Positions 32,620 through 44,113 of a stretch of 64,000 bases of DNA are shown here, piece by piece. Source of the stretch: Nocardioides renjunii. GTDB taxonomy: Bacteria; Actinomycetota; Actinomycetes; Propionibacteriales; Nocardioidaceae. The translations under genes were made by a program, and so were the position numbers. Under the pieces are notes generated by a model. The model was not told where the DNA came from, did not search any database, and saw only the letters and a list, made by a program, of their open reading frames with translations. The stretch's first letter is position 1, and each line of letters starts with the position of its first letter. The stretch covers positions 3,038,001-3,102,000 of the forward strand of contig NZ_CP141058.1 of NCBI RefSeq assembly GCF_034661175.1, in the 5' to 3' direction.

Positions 32620-33870
32620 TCAGCAGCTCGAGCGCTTCTCCGCGGCCTTGCAGGTGTCGTTGCCGCCGCGGCCCCGGGCGATGTCGAAGCCCTTGCCGCC
32701 GTCGAGCCGGTCGGGCTCGTCGGAGCCCGTCAGCACGTCGGCGCCGCCGCGGCCGTAGACCTTGACCCGGTAGTCGGGGTGCGCGGTGACGACCTCCGAC
32801 TCGTTGCTGCCCTTGAAGATCGACAGCGCCCGGGCGGGCAGCACCACGTCGCTGAAGCCGGTGATCCTGCCCTCGAGCGTGAACGGGAGGAGGTCGCGGA
32901 TGGTGCTCTTCCGCTGCTGGTCGATCCGGACCGTCGGCTTGAGCGCCGGGTTGGAGCTGGGCAGCAGCCTCAGCTTGTCCTGGCCGCCGTGGCCCTTGGC
33001 CACGAAGCCCGACTCGACCGGGATCGGGAAGGTGACGGTGTCGACGCCGCTCCCGCCGCGGAAGGACTGGTGGCTCTCGGAGGTGGAGGACAACGTGTCG
33101 CTGCCGCTCCCGCCGATGAAGGTGTCGATGCCGACGGTGCCGCTGAGGTCGTCGTCACCGGCCTCCCCGAAGATGCGGTCGTTGCCCACCGTGCCCGGGG
33201 CGTCGGCGGCGATCGTGTCGTCGCCGCCCCGCCCGAAGATGGTGTCGTCGCCGCCACGGGCGAGGACCGCGTCGTCGGAGTTGGTGCCCTTGATCGTGTC
33301 GGCGAACGGCGTGGCGACGATCCGGATGCCGGCGTCGTAGCCGGTGACGGCGTCGTTGCCCTCCGCGGCGATCGGCACCGTGGAGCCGGCGCGGAAGTCG
33401 ACCACGACCGGCGCCGGCGCGTTGGCATAGGACAGTCCGTCGAGCACCACCCGGGTGCCCTCGCCCGCCGGTCGGGAGTCGTAGCCGAGGTCGATGGCGT
33501 CGTCGCCCGGGCCGCCGGCGACGGTGTCGCCCTGCTTCACGACTCGGCCGAACTGGTCGACGCGGAGCAGGTCGCTCTCGCCGAGGATGCGGTCGTTGCC
33601 CTCGCCGCCCAGGATCGAGTCGGCCCCGTCGCCGCCGCAGATGACGTCGTTGCCCGCGACGCCCCGGATGGTGTCGTTGCCCCCGCGGCCGTCGATCACG
33701 TCGCGGCGGGGGGTGCCGGTGAGGGTGTTCGCCTTGTCGTTGCCGACGATCGTGGCCCTGATGCCGGCGCACGTCTCGGCGGCGGCGTCCGCCGCCGGGA
33801 TGAGCGCGAGCGGCGCGGCGAGGCCGGCGGCCGCGACCAGGACGGGGACGAGTGGACGGACGAGACGCAT
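32620..33870 (-). CDS. Secreted calcium-binding repeat (hemolysin/RTX-type) protein
   Basis: 416 residues with a signal peptide (MRLVRPLVPVLVAAAGLAAPLALIPAADA). Nonapeptide GGxGxDxx repeats occur in three blocks: GRGGNDTIRGVAGNDVICGG and GGEGNDRILG early, GGDDTIFGRGGDDTI in the middle, and YGRGGADVLTGSDEPDRLDGG at the end. Each forms a calcium beta-roll. No catalytic domain was recognised. It ends with Cys-containing NDTCKAAEKRSSC. Good Shine-Dalgarno (GGGAG). In actinobacteria such proteins go through Sec, not type I secretion. Confidence 0.85.
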   Translation of the reverse strand: MRLVRPLVPVLVAAAGLAAPLALIPAADAAAETCAGIRATIVGNDKANTLTGTPRRDVIDGRGGNDTIRGVAGNDVICGGDGADSILGGEGNDRILGESDLLRVDQFGRVVKQGDTVAGGPGDDAIDLGYDSRPAGEGTRVVLDGLSYANAPAPVVVDFRAGSTVPIAAEGNDAVTGYDAGIRIVATPFADTIKGTNSDDAVLARGGDDTIFGRGGDDTIAADAPGTVGNDRIFGEAGDDDLSGTVGIDTFIGGSGSDTLSSTSESHQSFRGGSGVDTVTFPIPVESGFVAKGHGGQDKLRLLPSSNPALKPTVRIDQQRKSTIRDLLPFTLEGRITGFSDVVLPARALSIFKGSNESEVVTAHPDYRVKVYGRGGADVLTGSDEPDRLDGGKGFDIARGRGGNDTCKAAEKRSSC

Positions 33871-33950
33871 GCTGACTCCCAAGGTGTGTCGTTCAGGTGC
33901 TCCTCTCCGCATCCTGCGCCACCCGGACCCCGGCCGCCACCCACCCGGGC

Positions 33951-36221
<2,271 letters not shown>

Positions 36222-36238
36222 CTACGGTGCTGTTGGAG

Positions 36239-36259
36239 GAAACGAAACCGTTCCGTTTC
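36239..36259. promoter_or_regulatory. Strong palindromic operator before tetR-efflux genes
   Basis: A 21-bp dyad: arms GAAACG and CGTTTC around AACCGTT, with only three unpaired positions including the centre. It lies 39 bp before the tetR ATG and fits the size and shape of a TetR operator. Probably autoregulatory, and controls the downstream DHA2 transporter if they are co-transcribed. Confidence 0.7.
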
Positions 36260-36297
36260 ATCGTGACGACCGTCACGTCTCCGACCAGGAAGGCCGC

Positions 36298-36909
36298 ATG
36301 ACCCCCATCGAGACCGGCACCCGCCCCCGCGTGGAGGGCGAGCGCGAGCAGGAGATCCTGGCAGCCACCCTCGAGGTGCTCGCCGAGGTCGGCTACGACC
36401 TGCTCACGATGGACGCCGTCGCCACCCGCGCGAAGGCGTCGAAGGCCACGCTCTACCGACGGTGGCGGGGCAAGCCCGAGCTCGTCGTGGCAGCCGTCAT
36501 GTGCCACCACAGCGCCACCGCGAGCGTGCCCGACACCGGCAGCCTGCGCGGCGACCTCCTCGCCGCCTACTGCGGCAACGGCGGCATCTCCGACCCGCAG
36601 GCGCAGTCGGTGCTCTCCGCGGTCGTCACCGCCATGGGCCGCGACCCTGAGTTCGCCGAGGTCTACCGGCGCGACTTCATCGGCCCCAAGATGGAGGCCT
36701 CGCGCTGCATCTACGAGCGGGCCCGCGAGCGGGGTGAGGTTCACCCCGACGCCGACCTCGCGATCGTCGCACCGGCGCTCGCCGGGATCGTCCTGCACCG
36801 CGCCTTCCTCCTCGGCGAGGCCGTGACCCCCGAGCTGGTCGGTCGCGTGCTCGACGAGGTCATCCTCCCTGCCGCCCTCCACGGCCCGGCCCGGCCGGCC
36901 GTCACCTGA
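36298..36909 (+). CDS. TetR family regulator of the adjacent efflux gene
   Basis: 203 residues. HTH domain: REQEILAATLEVLAEVGYDLLTMDAVATRAKASKATLYRRWRGKPELV, with the common C-terminal TetR_C_16-like domain after it. AGGAAGG lies 5 nt before the ATG. A strong 21-bp dyad sits just upstream. The MFS drug exporter starts 55 bp after its stop, a classic repressor/efflux arrangement. Confidence 0.94.
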   Translation: MTPIETGTRPRVEGEREQEILAATLEVLAEVGYDLLTMDAVATRAKASKATLYRRWRGKPELVVAAVMCHHSATASVPDTGSLRGDLLAAYCGNGGISDPQAQSVLSAVVTAMGRDPEFAEVYRRDFIGPKMEASRCIYERARERGEVHPDADLAIVAPALAGIVLHRAFLLGEAVTPELVGRVLDEVILPAALHGPARPAVT

Positions 36910-36964
36910 CCCACTGTCGTACCCGTCTGCTCCACTCGTCCCTGAACCCTGCCGAAGGAATCCC

Positions 36965-38557
36965 ATGACCGACACCGCCAGCACCACCCCGCCGCCCGGG
37001 GCGGTGACACCACCCCAGCGCGAGCTCAACCTGACCTGGGCCCTCGTCCTGATTTCGATCGCGCAGCTGATGGTCGTGCTCGACGCGAGCATCGCCAACA
37101 TCGCCCTGCCCTACATCCAGGTCGACCTCGAGATCAGCAACGCCAACCTGCCCTGGATCGTCACGGGATACGCCCTGGCCTTCGGCAGCCTGCTGCTGCT
37201 CGGCGGACGCCTGGCCGACCTCTACGGTCGCCGCCGCATCTTCATCATCGGCCTCGTCGTGTTCGCCGTCGCCTCGCTCCTCGGCGGCCTCGCCACCAAC
37301 GAGCCGCTGCTGCTCGCGGCCCGCGGCCTCCAGGGCCTCGGCGCTGCGCTCGCCTCGCCGGCCGCCCTGGCGCTCATCACCACGACCTTCCCCGCCGGTC
37401 CGGCGCGCAACCGGGCCTTCGCGGTCTACGCCGCCATGTCGGGCGCCGGTGCCGCCGTCGGCCTGATCCTCGGTGGCTGGCTCACCGGCACGTCGCCGGA
37501 GATCTTCGGCGTCGTCATCGACGGCTGGCGCCTCACCTTCCTCATCAACGTGCCCATCGGCGTGGTCGCCGCGCTGCTGGCGCCCCGCTTCCTCAACGAG
37601 TCCGAGTCGCACCCCGGCGAGCTCGACCTGCCCGGCGCCGTGACCGGCACCCTCGGCCTGCTCGGTGTCGTCTACGGCCTGTCCCGTGCCGGCACGGAGG
37701 GCTGGTCCGACACCTGGACCATCGCCAGCCTGGCCGTCGGTGCTGCGCTGCTGGTCGTCTTCGGCTTCGTCGAGAGCCGGGTCGCCCACCCGCTGCTTCC
37801 CTTCCGCATCTTCACCAACCGCACGCGGGCGTCGAGCTTCGTGGCGATGTTCCTCGCCCCCGCCGCGATGTTCGCGATGTTCTACTTCCTCAGCCAGTAC
37901 ATCCAGAACGTCATGGGCTACAGCCCGCTCAAGGCCGGCGTCGCGTTCCTCCCCTTCACGGTCGGCATCGTCGTCGGCGCGGGGATGGCGTCCAACCTGG
38001 TCAACCGCATCAACCCGCGCTACATCGCCGGTGTCGGCACCCTGATCGCCGCCGGCGCGCTCTACGGCTTCTCGACGCTGCCCTACGACACGACGTTCCC
38101 GCCCAGCGACCTCACCGGCAGCTACGTCTCCGACATCATGCCGTTCATCATCCTGATGGCGTTCGGCATGGGCCTGACGTTCGTGCCCGTCACCCTGACG
38201 GCCGTCCACCACCTCCGTCCGGAGGAGTCCGGCATCGGGTCCGGCGTGCTCAACACCGCGCAGCAGGTCGGCGGAGCGCTGGGCCTCGCCGTCCTGGCGA
38301 CGGTCGCGACGCAGACCTTCACCGACCGGGGCAAGGAGTTCGCCGCCGCGGCGGCGGGCGGCCCGCAGCTCTCGCCGGAGCAGCTCGAGCGCTTCCAGCA
38401 GGTCGCGCAGCAGCAGATCTTCACCGAGGGCTCGACCAACGCGTTCCTGGTCGGCTCCATCCTGATGCTGGCCGCCTCAGCGGTGATCTGGATCTTCCTC
38501 GACGTCAAGCACGAGGAGCTGGCGACCGACGGCCCCGAGGGCGTCGTCGCGCACTGA
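36965..38557 (+). CDS. DHA2 family (EmrB/QacA-type) drug:proton antiporter
   Basis: 530 residues, about 14 membrane segments. The start of helix 1 has MVVLDASIANIALPYIQ (motif D1), loop 2-3 has GRLADLYGRRRIF (motif A), and helix 5 has GAAVGLILGGWLT (motif C), all diagnostic of multidrug DHA2 exporters. A long loop (about 430-470) and a short C-tail complete it. Likely repressed by the upstream TetR. The drug range is unknown. Confidence 0.95.
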   Translation: MTDTASTTPPPGAVTPPQRELNLTWALVLISIAQLMVVLDASIANIALPYIQVDLEISNANLPWIVTGYALAFGSLLLLGGRLADLYGRRRIFIIGLVVFAVASLLGGLATNEPLLLAARGLQGLGAALASPAALALITTTFPAGPARNRAFAVYAAMSGAGAAVGLILGGWLTGTSPEIFGVVIDGWRLTFLINVPIGVVAALLAPRFLNESESHPGELDLPGAVTGTLGLLGVVYGLSRAGTEGWSDTWTIASLAVGAALLVVFGFVESRVAHPLLPFRIFTNRTRASSFVAMFLAPAAMFAMFYFLSQYIQNVMGYSPLKAGVAFLPFTVGIVVGAGMASNLVNRINPRYIAGVGTLIAAGALYGFSTLPYDTTFPPSDLTGSYVSDIMPFIILMAFGMGLTFVPVTLTAVHHLRPEESGIGSGVLNTAQQVGGALGLAVLATVATQTFTDRGKEFAAAAAGGPQLSPEQLERFQQVAQQQIFTEGSTNAFLVGSILMLAASAVIWIFLDVKHEELATDGPEGVVAH

Positions 38558-40103
38558 TCGACCGCACGTCCACCGTCGAGGGGGGACCTCCGTCCAGGAG
38601 GTCCTCCCTCGGCCATGTCCGCGTGGCGCTCGACCTCGTCGTCGGACCGGCCCTCGACGCAGTCGGCTGCACGGTCATGCCGCGCGCGGAGCGCACGAGC
38701 ACCGCGAGGACGGCCGCGCCCGCGCACGCCCCGAGCACCGCGAGGACGTCCGGCACCGGTCCGTCCACCGGGGAGGACGCCTGCCGGCTGAAGACGTGGT
38801 GGTGCAGCAGCCATGCCAGCGTCCCGGCGAGCCACGCCAGCAGCACCGCCGACCAGGCACTGGCCACCCACCAGTCGCGCCGCTCGGCGGCCGGGGTCCC
38901 GGGGGCCGCGGCGGCCCACCACCGGCCGACCCCGAGCATCCCGACGGCGACCGCGGTCGCCAGGACCGGCATGGACTGCATCAGGTAGCGGTCGTGCAGG
39001 CCCCCGCCGACGCGCAGGAAGCCCACGACGCTGTGGAGCGTGAGCGCGGCGTGGACGCCGAGCAGGATCCACACCGGGTCCGGGCGCACGCCGTGCCGAC
39101 GCACCGAACCCACCAGCGCGGCCGGCACCAGCACCAGCGCGACGACGAGGGGGATCGGCGTCGCAGCGATCGGCTCGACGACGCCGGGAATGTCGGCGAT
39201 CCCCGCCCAGCTCGTCACGGGCGAGCGCTCGAACTTCTCCAGCAGGGCCGCCTGCCCGGTGAGGTCGCCGTAGAGCAGCAGGTTGCGGACGAAGAACCAG
39301 CCGAACGCCGCGGCCGGCACCACGCCGACCACCGCGGCCACGGCCGCGGCCCGGCAACGCCCGGGGCCGGTCGGGCCCCAGCGCCGCCACAGCACCACCA
39401 GCAGCGTCAGCGCGCACAGGGCGACGACGAGCACCCCCTGGGTCCGCATGCCCACGGCGACCGTCCCGGCCGCGGCCGCGACGGCGACCCGCTGCGGGGT
39501 CACCCGGTCACGCACCATCCGCACGGTCACGAGGAACAGCAGCACGGCCGAGGCCGAGGCCCAGCCGTCGTTCTGGAAGAAGGCCGAGCGCAGCACGAGC
39601 GTGGGCGCGGCCGCGACCACCACCGCCAGTGCCGCCACCGCGGGCCGGCGCGGCACCAGCTCCCGGGCGAGGGCGCCGACGAGGTAGAGCCAGAACGCGA
39701 AGCCGAGCGTGTTGGCCAGCCGCATCGTGATGACCATCGCGCTCTGGTGGTCCGACAGCGCCCACCAGACCGGCACCATCGCGAGCGGGAACAGCGGCGG
39801 GTGGTTGGCCGTCCAGACGTCGCCGTGCTCCTCGTCCCACCCCCGGAGCTCCTCGGCCGTCCCCGGGAACCGAGCGGGGTCGTCCACGATGTCCGTCTCG
39901 ATCGTCGGCAGCCGGCCCTCGGCCAGCGAGGCGACGTAGCCCATGTGGGCCGGCTCGTCGTTGCCCCAGCTCGGCACCTTGAAGACCAGCGCGACCTGCG
40001 CACCGAGGAGGAGGAGCATGGCGGCGGCCAGCAGCGGCACGGCGTCGGGGCGGGACGCGAGCCGGGACACGAGCCTGGACACGAGCCGCGCGGCACGCCT
40101 CAC
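38505..40103 (-). CDS. Polytopic glycosyltransferase, GT39/ArnT-like
   Basis: 532 residues from the GTG at 40103, which overlaps the previous stop (GTGA). About 11-13 membrane helices. The first extracytoplasmic loop carries WGNDEPAHMGYVASL, the acidic Asp-Glu motif of GT-C enzymes that use polyprenyl-phosphate sugars, and later AFFQNDGWAS. The C-terminal about 40 residues are basic and overlap the 3' end of the convergent efflux gene by 53 bp, so the extreme C-terminus is of doubtful importance. Last gene of a five-gene coupled chain; the transferred sugar and acceptor are unknown. Confidence 0.8.
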   Translation of the reverse strand: MRRAARLVSRLVSRLASRPDAVPLLAAAMLLLLGAQVALVFKVPSWGNDEPAHMGYVASLAEGRLPTIETDIVDDPARFPGTAEELRGWDEEHGDVWTANHPPLFPLAMVPVWWALSDHQSAMVITMRLANTLGFAFWLYLVGALARELVPRRPAVAALAVVVAAAPTLVLRSAFFQNDGWASASAVLLFLVTVRMVRDRVTPQRVAVAAAAGTVAVGMRTQGVLVVALCALTLLVVLWRRWGPTGPGRCRAAAVAAVVGVVPAAAFGWFFVRNLLLYGDLTGQAALLEKFERSPVTSWAGIADIPGVVEPIAATPIPLVVALVLVPAALVGSVRRHGVRPDPVWILLGVHAALTLHSVVGFLRVGGGLHDRYLMQSMPVLATAVAVGMLGVGRWWAAAAPGTPAAERRDWWVASAWSAVLLAWLAGTLAWLLHHHVFSRQASSPVDGPVPDVLAVLGACAGAAVLAVLVRSARGMTVQPTASRAGPTTRSSATRTWPREDLLDGGPPSTVDVRSISARRRPRGRRSPAPRA

Positions 40104-41311
40104 CACGACCACCACCCGCCCACCGGGCCGGCGGTCGACGGGTAGGACAGGCTCTGCGTCGCGGTGACCACCCACACCGCCGCGACGAGCGCCGGGAGCG
40201 CCCGCGCCGGCCCGGCGGACGGACGGCCGAGCAGCAGCAGCCAGCCGAGCAGCAGCGGCTCGCACCCCCACCGCAGGTAGGCCTGGCCGCGGTCCCACAC
40301 CGGGAGGCTGGTCAGGAGCAGCACGTACGCCGCCAGGGCGAGCCGCTCGTGCCAGGGCCCCTCCCCCCGGACCGCGGTCGCGGCCACCGCCATCGCGAGC
40401 AGCGTCGGCACCAGCAGCGCCACGTTGGGCAGCTCGGCGAGCGGATGTGCCAGGGCCGAGCCGAGGTAGCGCACCAGCTCCACGCCGGGGACGCCCAGCA
40501 CGGAGTCGGACGGCGGCTCCGGCACCACCTCCGCCCAGCGTGCACGCACCCACGTCCGCCAGCCGGCGTACACCGCCAGCGGGACGACGCCCACCCACCA
40601 CGGAGGCACCGCACCCCGGAGTCCGGGCCGACGCACCGGCTCCGCGCCCGGCACGACGCCCGGCACGACGCCCGGCACGACGCCCGGCACGATGCCCGCC
40701 ACCACCACGGCGACCGCGACGACCAGCGTCGTCTCCCGGGTCAGTCCCGCCGCGGTCAGCGCGGCGGCGGCGAGGAGGTGGTGCCCCGACCGCGCGAGGG
40801 CGAGGGTCGCGAGGAGCAGCATCCCGGCCAGCGGCTCGGTGAGGTCCTGGCCCAGCCCGACCAGCAACCCGGCCCACGACGCGGGAACGGCTCCCCACCA
40901 GGCGCTGCGCCCGGCACCGAGCGCGAGCCGCGCGGCGACCAGGGCGGTCGCGCCGATCGCGAGGAGGTTGACCAGCACGAGCGCGGCCGGGACAAGGGCA
41001 GGGCGGCCGCCGAGGGAGGCCGCCCAGGCCGTGAGCGGATAGCCGGTGCGGGCCTGCCAGTAGGCCGGGCGGGTGAAGGCGATGCCGGCATCCTCGACCC
41101 GCAGGGTCAGGGGGTCCAGCGCGAGCCGGTAGTAGGCGCGACCGTCGTAGACCACGAAGCCGTCCAGGCCACCGACGGTGAGGGCCCGGGCCACGACGAA
41201 CAGGACGTGGACCGCCAGCACCGCAGCCACGACCGCTGCGACCGCCCGTACGCCGCCTGCGTGCCGTGCCGGTGCCCGTGGGACGGCCCCGGCGACCGGC
41301 TCACCGCGCAT
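40100..41311 (-). CDS. Polytopic membrane protein, GT-C-like
   Basis: 403 residues from ATG 41311 (GTG at 41317 possible). About ten hydrophobic segments. The first loop has DGRAYYRLALDPLTLR, a pattern seen in mannosyltransferase-like GT-C proteins of actinobacteria, and later GQDLTEPLAGMLLLA. A VVPG repeat encoded by four 12-bp tandem copies (40646-40693) sits in a loop near the middle. Coupled by overlaps to genes on both sides, so it works in the same envelope-glycan pathway, but its reaction is inferred only. Confidence 0.7.
   Translation of the reverse strand: MRGEPVAGAVPRAPARHAGGVRAVAAVVAAVLAVHVLFVVARALTVGGLDGFVVYDGRAYYRLALDPLTLRVEDAGIAFTRPAYWQARTGYPLTAWAASLGGRPALVPAALVLVNLLAIGATALVAARLALGAGRSAWWGAVPASWAGLLVGLGQDLTEPLAGMLLLATLALARSGHHLLAAAALTAAGLTRETTLVVAVAVVVAGIVPGVVPGVVPGVVPGAEPVRRPGLRGAVPPWWVGVVPLAVYAGWRTWVRARWAEVVPEPPSDSVLGVPGVELVRYLGSALAHPLAELPNVALLVPTLLAMAVAATAVRGEGPWHERLALAAYVLLLTSLPVWDRGQAYLRWGCEPLLLGWLLLLGRPSAGPARALPALVAAVWVVTATQSLSYPSTAGPVGGWWSW
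40646..40693. repeat. 12-bp tandem repeat, four copies, in frame
   Basis: Unit GCCCGGCACGAC repeated four times (last base of copy four differs). It encodes the VPGV run on the minus strand. The number of units is a multiple of three bases, so length changes would stay in frame. Confidence 0.85.
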
Positions 41312-42272
41312 CGGCACCGGCCCGCTCCGGTGCTGCGGCGCGGTCCCCGCCCGTGCGCCCGCGCCGCCGGGCGGCCGCGGAGCCGGTCGTCGTGCCGGCC
41401 ACGAGGGCCGCCCCGCCGGCCACGGCGAAGTCGGCCACGGCGTGGACCACGCGAGCGAGCAGGGCGGCGGCCGCGGCGTCGGCCAGGCCGACGGCGGGCG
41501 CGAGCAGCGCCACCAGGACGGCCTCCCGCGCGCCGACGCCCGCCGGGGCGACGACCACGAGGACCCCGGCGGCGTGGGCCAGCGCGAAGGCGGCCACGGC
41601 GCCAGCGATGCCCGGCGACCCGGGACCGGGCACGAGGAGCAGGAGCGAGGCGCCGTACGCCAGCCACACGAGGGCCATCAGCGCGGCCGCCCGCGCCGCG
41701 TCCGTCCGGCCCCAGGTCGCGCCCACGCCGGCTCCGGCGATCCGGCCCGCGAGCCGCCGGACCAGCGGCGGAGCCAGCGTAAGGGCGCCCACCAGCGCGG
41801 CGGCCCACGGCCAGGGGCCACCGGCGACGGCGGACCCCGCCAGCGCACCGCCGACGACCAGCGCGCCGCCGACCAGCAGGCCGCTCGCGGTGTGGACCAG
41901 CAGGAAGACGGTGGAAGCGGCGACGACCGACCGCGCAGGTAGGTCGTGACGCCGGCCGAGCCGGGCCTGCACCGCGATGCTCCACACCGAGCCGGGGACG
42001 TACTTGCCGAGCTGGCCGACGAGGAAGACCGACGCCGCGTCGCGCGCCGGGACGTCCGGACCGACAGCGCGGAGGAGCAGCCGCCACAGCCGCGCGGTCA
42101 GGAGGAGACCGGCGGCCGTGCACCCGAGCGCCGCAGCCAGCCGCAGCGGGCCGGTCGCGGCGACGGCGGCACCGATCTCGGACCACCGGCCACGGAACCC
42201 CCAGCCGGCGAGGGCGAGGGTCACCAGGACGAAGAGCCAGCGGGCGGCCGCGAGCGCCCGGTGCCGGGTCAC
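41301..42272 (-). CDS. UPF0104-type flippase-like membrane protein
   Basis: 323 residues, about eight membrane helices. The conserved core of the lysylphosphatidylglycerol-synthase transmembrane family is visible: FLVGQLGKYVPGSVWSIAVQ near the start and HAAGVLVVVAPAGVGAREAVLVALL later. Stand-alone members are thought to flip lipid-linked precursors next to glycosyltransferases. GTG start in a GTGA overlap with the methyltransferase stop. The C-terminus is an Arg-rich tail. Confidence 0.82.
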   Translation of the reverse strand: MTRHRALAAARWLFVLVTLALAGWGFRGRWSEIGAAVAATGPLRLAAALGCTAAGLLLTARLWRLLLRAVGPDVPARDAASVFLVGQLGKYVPGSVWSIAVQARLGRRHDLPARSVVAASTVFLLVHTASGLLVGGALVVGGALAGSAVAGGPWPWAAALVGALTLAPPLVRRLAGRIAGAGVGATWGRTDAARAAALMALVWLAYGASLLLLVPGPGSPGIAGAVAAFALAHAAGVLVVVAPAGVGAREAVLVALLAPAVGLADAAAAALLARVVHAVADFAVAGGAALVAGTTTGSAAARRRGRTGGDRAAAPERAGADAR

Positions 42273-42991
42273 GGGGCCCGGAGCGCGGAGGACCGCAGGA
42301 GGGCGGTGCGCGTCGGGTAGGGCAGGGCGGGCGTCAGGCCGCGGGTCATGGTCACCGAGAGCCGCTCCCCCGCCCCCTCGAGCGTCCGGTCGATGGCCTC
42401 GCGGTAGCGCCGCCGGTCGACGTTGTCGAACACGATGATCCCGCCCGGAGCGAGCCGTGCGACCGCCCGGGCCAGGCACGCCTCGCGGGCGCGACCGTCG
42501 ATGACGACGAGGTCGAAGTCGCCGGGGACGTCGTCGATCGCCGCGACGTAGCGGGCGAAGTCCATCCCGGCGTGCCCCGGCTTCGCGGAGGCCACCACCG
42601 GCGAGGAGGTCCGCTCCGCCTCGACGACGCGCAGGTCGACGTTGTCCGGCAGCCGGGGTGCCAGCACGGCGGCCCACCCGGGGTGGTGCTCGACGGAGTG
42701 CACGGACCGCGCCCGAGCGGCGAGCCAGAGGGTGGAGGCGCCCGAGCCCCACTCGAAGACCCGCGCGCCCGGGTGGGCCCGGAGCCAGTCGGCCACCCGG
42801 TCGGCGGAGTCGAAGGTCCACCACGGCACGTCAAGCCGCCGGAGGCCGTCGACGTCGTGGATCGCGACGAGCGACAGCAGCCACGTGGCGACCCGCGAGC
42901 CCGGGGCGCGGCGCTGCAGCGCGTCGAGCACGCCGACCGCCCGCAGCGGCACGGCGAGCACCCGCACGACGCGGACGTAGAGCTGCTTCAC
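42269..42991 (-). CDS. Class I SAM-dependent methyltransferase-like protein
   Basis: 240 residues. SAM-binding motif VFEWGSGASTLWLAARA (about 97-113), acidic loop HSVEHHPGW, and FDLVVIDGRAREACL then GGIIVFDNVDRRRYREA. The layout resembles FkbM-like or O-methyltransferase proteins of polysaccharide clusters. GTG start in a GTGA overlap with the GT2 gene. Acceptor unknown, probably a cell-surface glycan. Confidence 0.78.
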   Translation of the reverse strand: MKQLYVRVVRVLAVPLRAVGVLDALQRRAPGSRVATWLLSLVAIHDVDGLRRLDVPWWTFDSADRVADWLRAHPGARVFEWGSGASTLWLAARARSVHSVEHHPGWAAVLAPRLPDNVDLRVVEAERTSSPVVASAKPGHAGMDFARYVAAIDDVPGDFDLVVIDGRAREACLARAVARLAPGGIIVFDNVDRRRYREAIDRTLEGAGERLSVTMTRGLTPALPYPTRTALLRSSALRAP

Positions 42992-43989
42992 CGCAGGCCG
43001 GTCCCCTCGTAGGGCGCCGGCTCGATCGACGCCGTCGCGGGCACCCGCAGGATGTCGAACCGCGCGCGCTTGGTGTGCTCGAGGTTGGCCTCGATCAGCG
43101 CCCGGTTGGTGCGGATCAGGTCGGAGATCACGCCGAGCATCACGCACAGGGACGACATCACGACCAGCGCCGCCCCGACGAGCAGCGACTGCACGTGGCC
43201 GCCGCCCTGCCCTGCGGCGGCGAGCACGGCGTAGCGGGCGTAGGGGACCAGGCCGAGGGCGCCGAAGACGCCGGCCATCACCCCGAAGATCACGTAGGGG
43301 CGGTACATCACGTAGGCCCGCACGATCGCCGCCCCGGAGCGGAACACGTGCTGGCGCGTCGAGGAGAAGAGCCGCGACTCGCGGGTCCGGGCGTTGGTGA
43401 GCACCGGCAGGCTCGCGATCGCCAGGTTCTTGTTGCCCGCCTGGATGATCGTCTCCATGCAGTAGGAGAAGCGCGTCACCGTGTTCAGCCGCATCAGCGA
43501 CTCCCGCGAGTAGGCCCGGAACCCGCTGGCGGCGTCGGGCAGCTCGGTGCGGGCGGCGACGTTGACGACCTGCGACCCGAAGCGCTGGAGCGCCTTCTTG
43601 GCCGGCGAGAAGTGGGCGATCAGCCCGACCTGCCGGTCCGCGACGACGATGTCGGCGTGCCCGTCCAGGATCGGCCGGACCAGGTCGCCGATGCGGTCCT
43701 GCGGGTACTGGTTGTCGCCGTCGGTGTTGACCACGACGTCGGCGCCGATCGCCAGCGCGTGGTTGACGCCGTCGGTGAACGACCGCGCGAGCCCCTGCGT
43801 GCGGTGGTGCCGCACGATCTCGGTGACGCCGTGCGAGCGGGCCACCTCCACCGTGCGGTCGGTGCTGCCGTCGTCGATGACGACCACGACGATCTCGTCG
43901 ATGCCGGGCACGGACTCCGGGATCGACGCGAGCACGAGGGGAAGGGTCTCCTCCTCGTTCAGGCACGGGACCTGCACGACGAGCTTCAC
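42988..43989 (-). CDS. GT2 polyprenyl-phosphate glycosyltransferase with C-terminal membrane helices
   Basis: 333 residues. N-terminal GT-A domain: VVQVPCLNEEETLPLVLAS, DDGSTDRTVEVA, VVNTDGDNQYP (DxD-type site) and DAASGFRAYSRES. Two or three C-terminal helices (VIFGVMAGVFGALGLVPY, LLVGAALVVMSSLCVML) follow, as in DPM1/ArnC-like enzymes that load sugar onto polyprenyl phosphate. The GTG at VKLVVQVP is the sensible start; longer frames are not conserved-looking. It heads the coupled chain that ends at 38505, and could supply the GT-C enzymes there. Confidence 0.9.
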   Translation of the reverse strand: MKLVVQVPCLNEEETLPLVLASIPESVPGIDEIVVVVIDDGSTDRTVEVARSHGVTEIVRHHRTQGLARSFTDGVNHALAIGADVVVNTDGDNQYPQDRIGDLVRPILDGHADIVVADRQVGLIAHFSPAKKALQRFGSQVVNVAARTELPDAASGFRAYSRESLMRLNTVTRFSYCMETIIQAGNKNLAIASLPVLTNARTRESRLFSSTRQHVFRSGAAIVRAYVMYRPYVIFGVMAGVFGALGLVPYARYAVLAAAGQGGGHVQSLLVGAALVVMSSLCVMLGVISDLIRTNRALIEANLEHTKRARFDILRVPATASIEPAPYEGTGLR

Positions 43990-44113
43990 GTCGTGGACGC
44001 TAGGGGCGGGCCGGGACCCCGGCCGGTCGCGGAGGTGGCCGGGCGGCGAACGGTGGACGAGCGCTCGGCCACACCCCTCGATCCCGCCGCCCCCCGCCCG
44101 GACAATGGCGCAC

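Noticed and set aside
40103..40898. Extension of the GT39-like gene upstream to 40898
   Set aside because: That frame is the shadow of the preceding membrane protein; GTGA overlap at 40103 gives a normal start.
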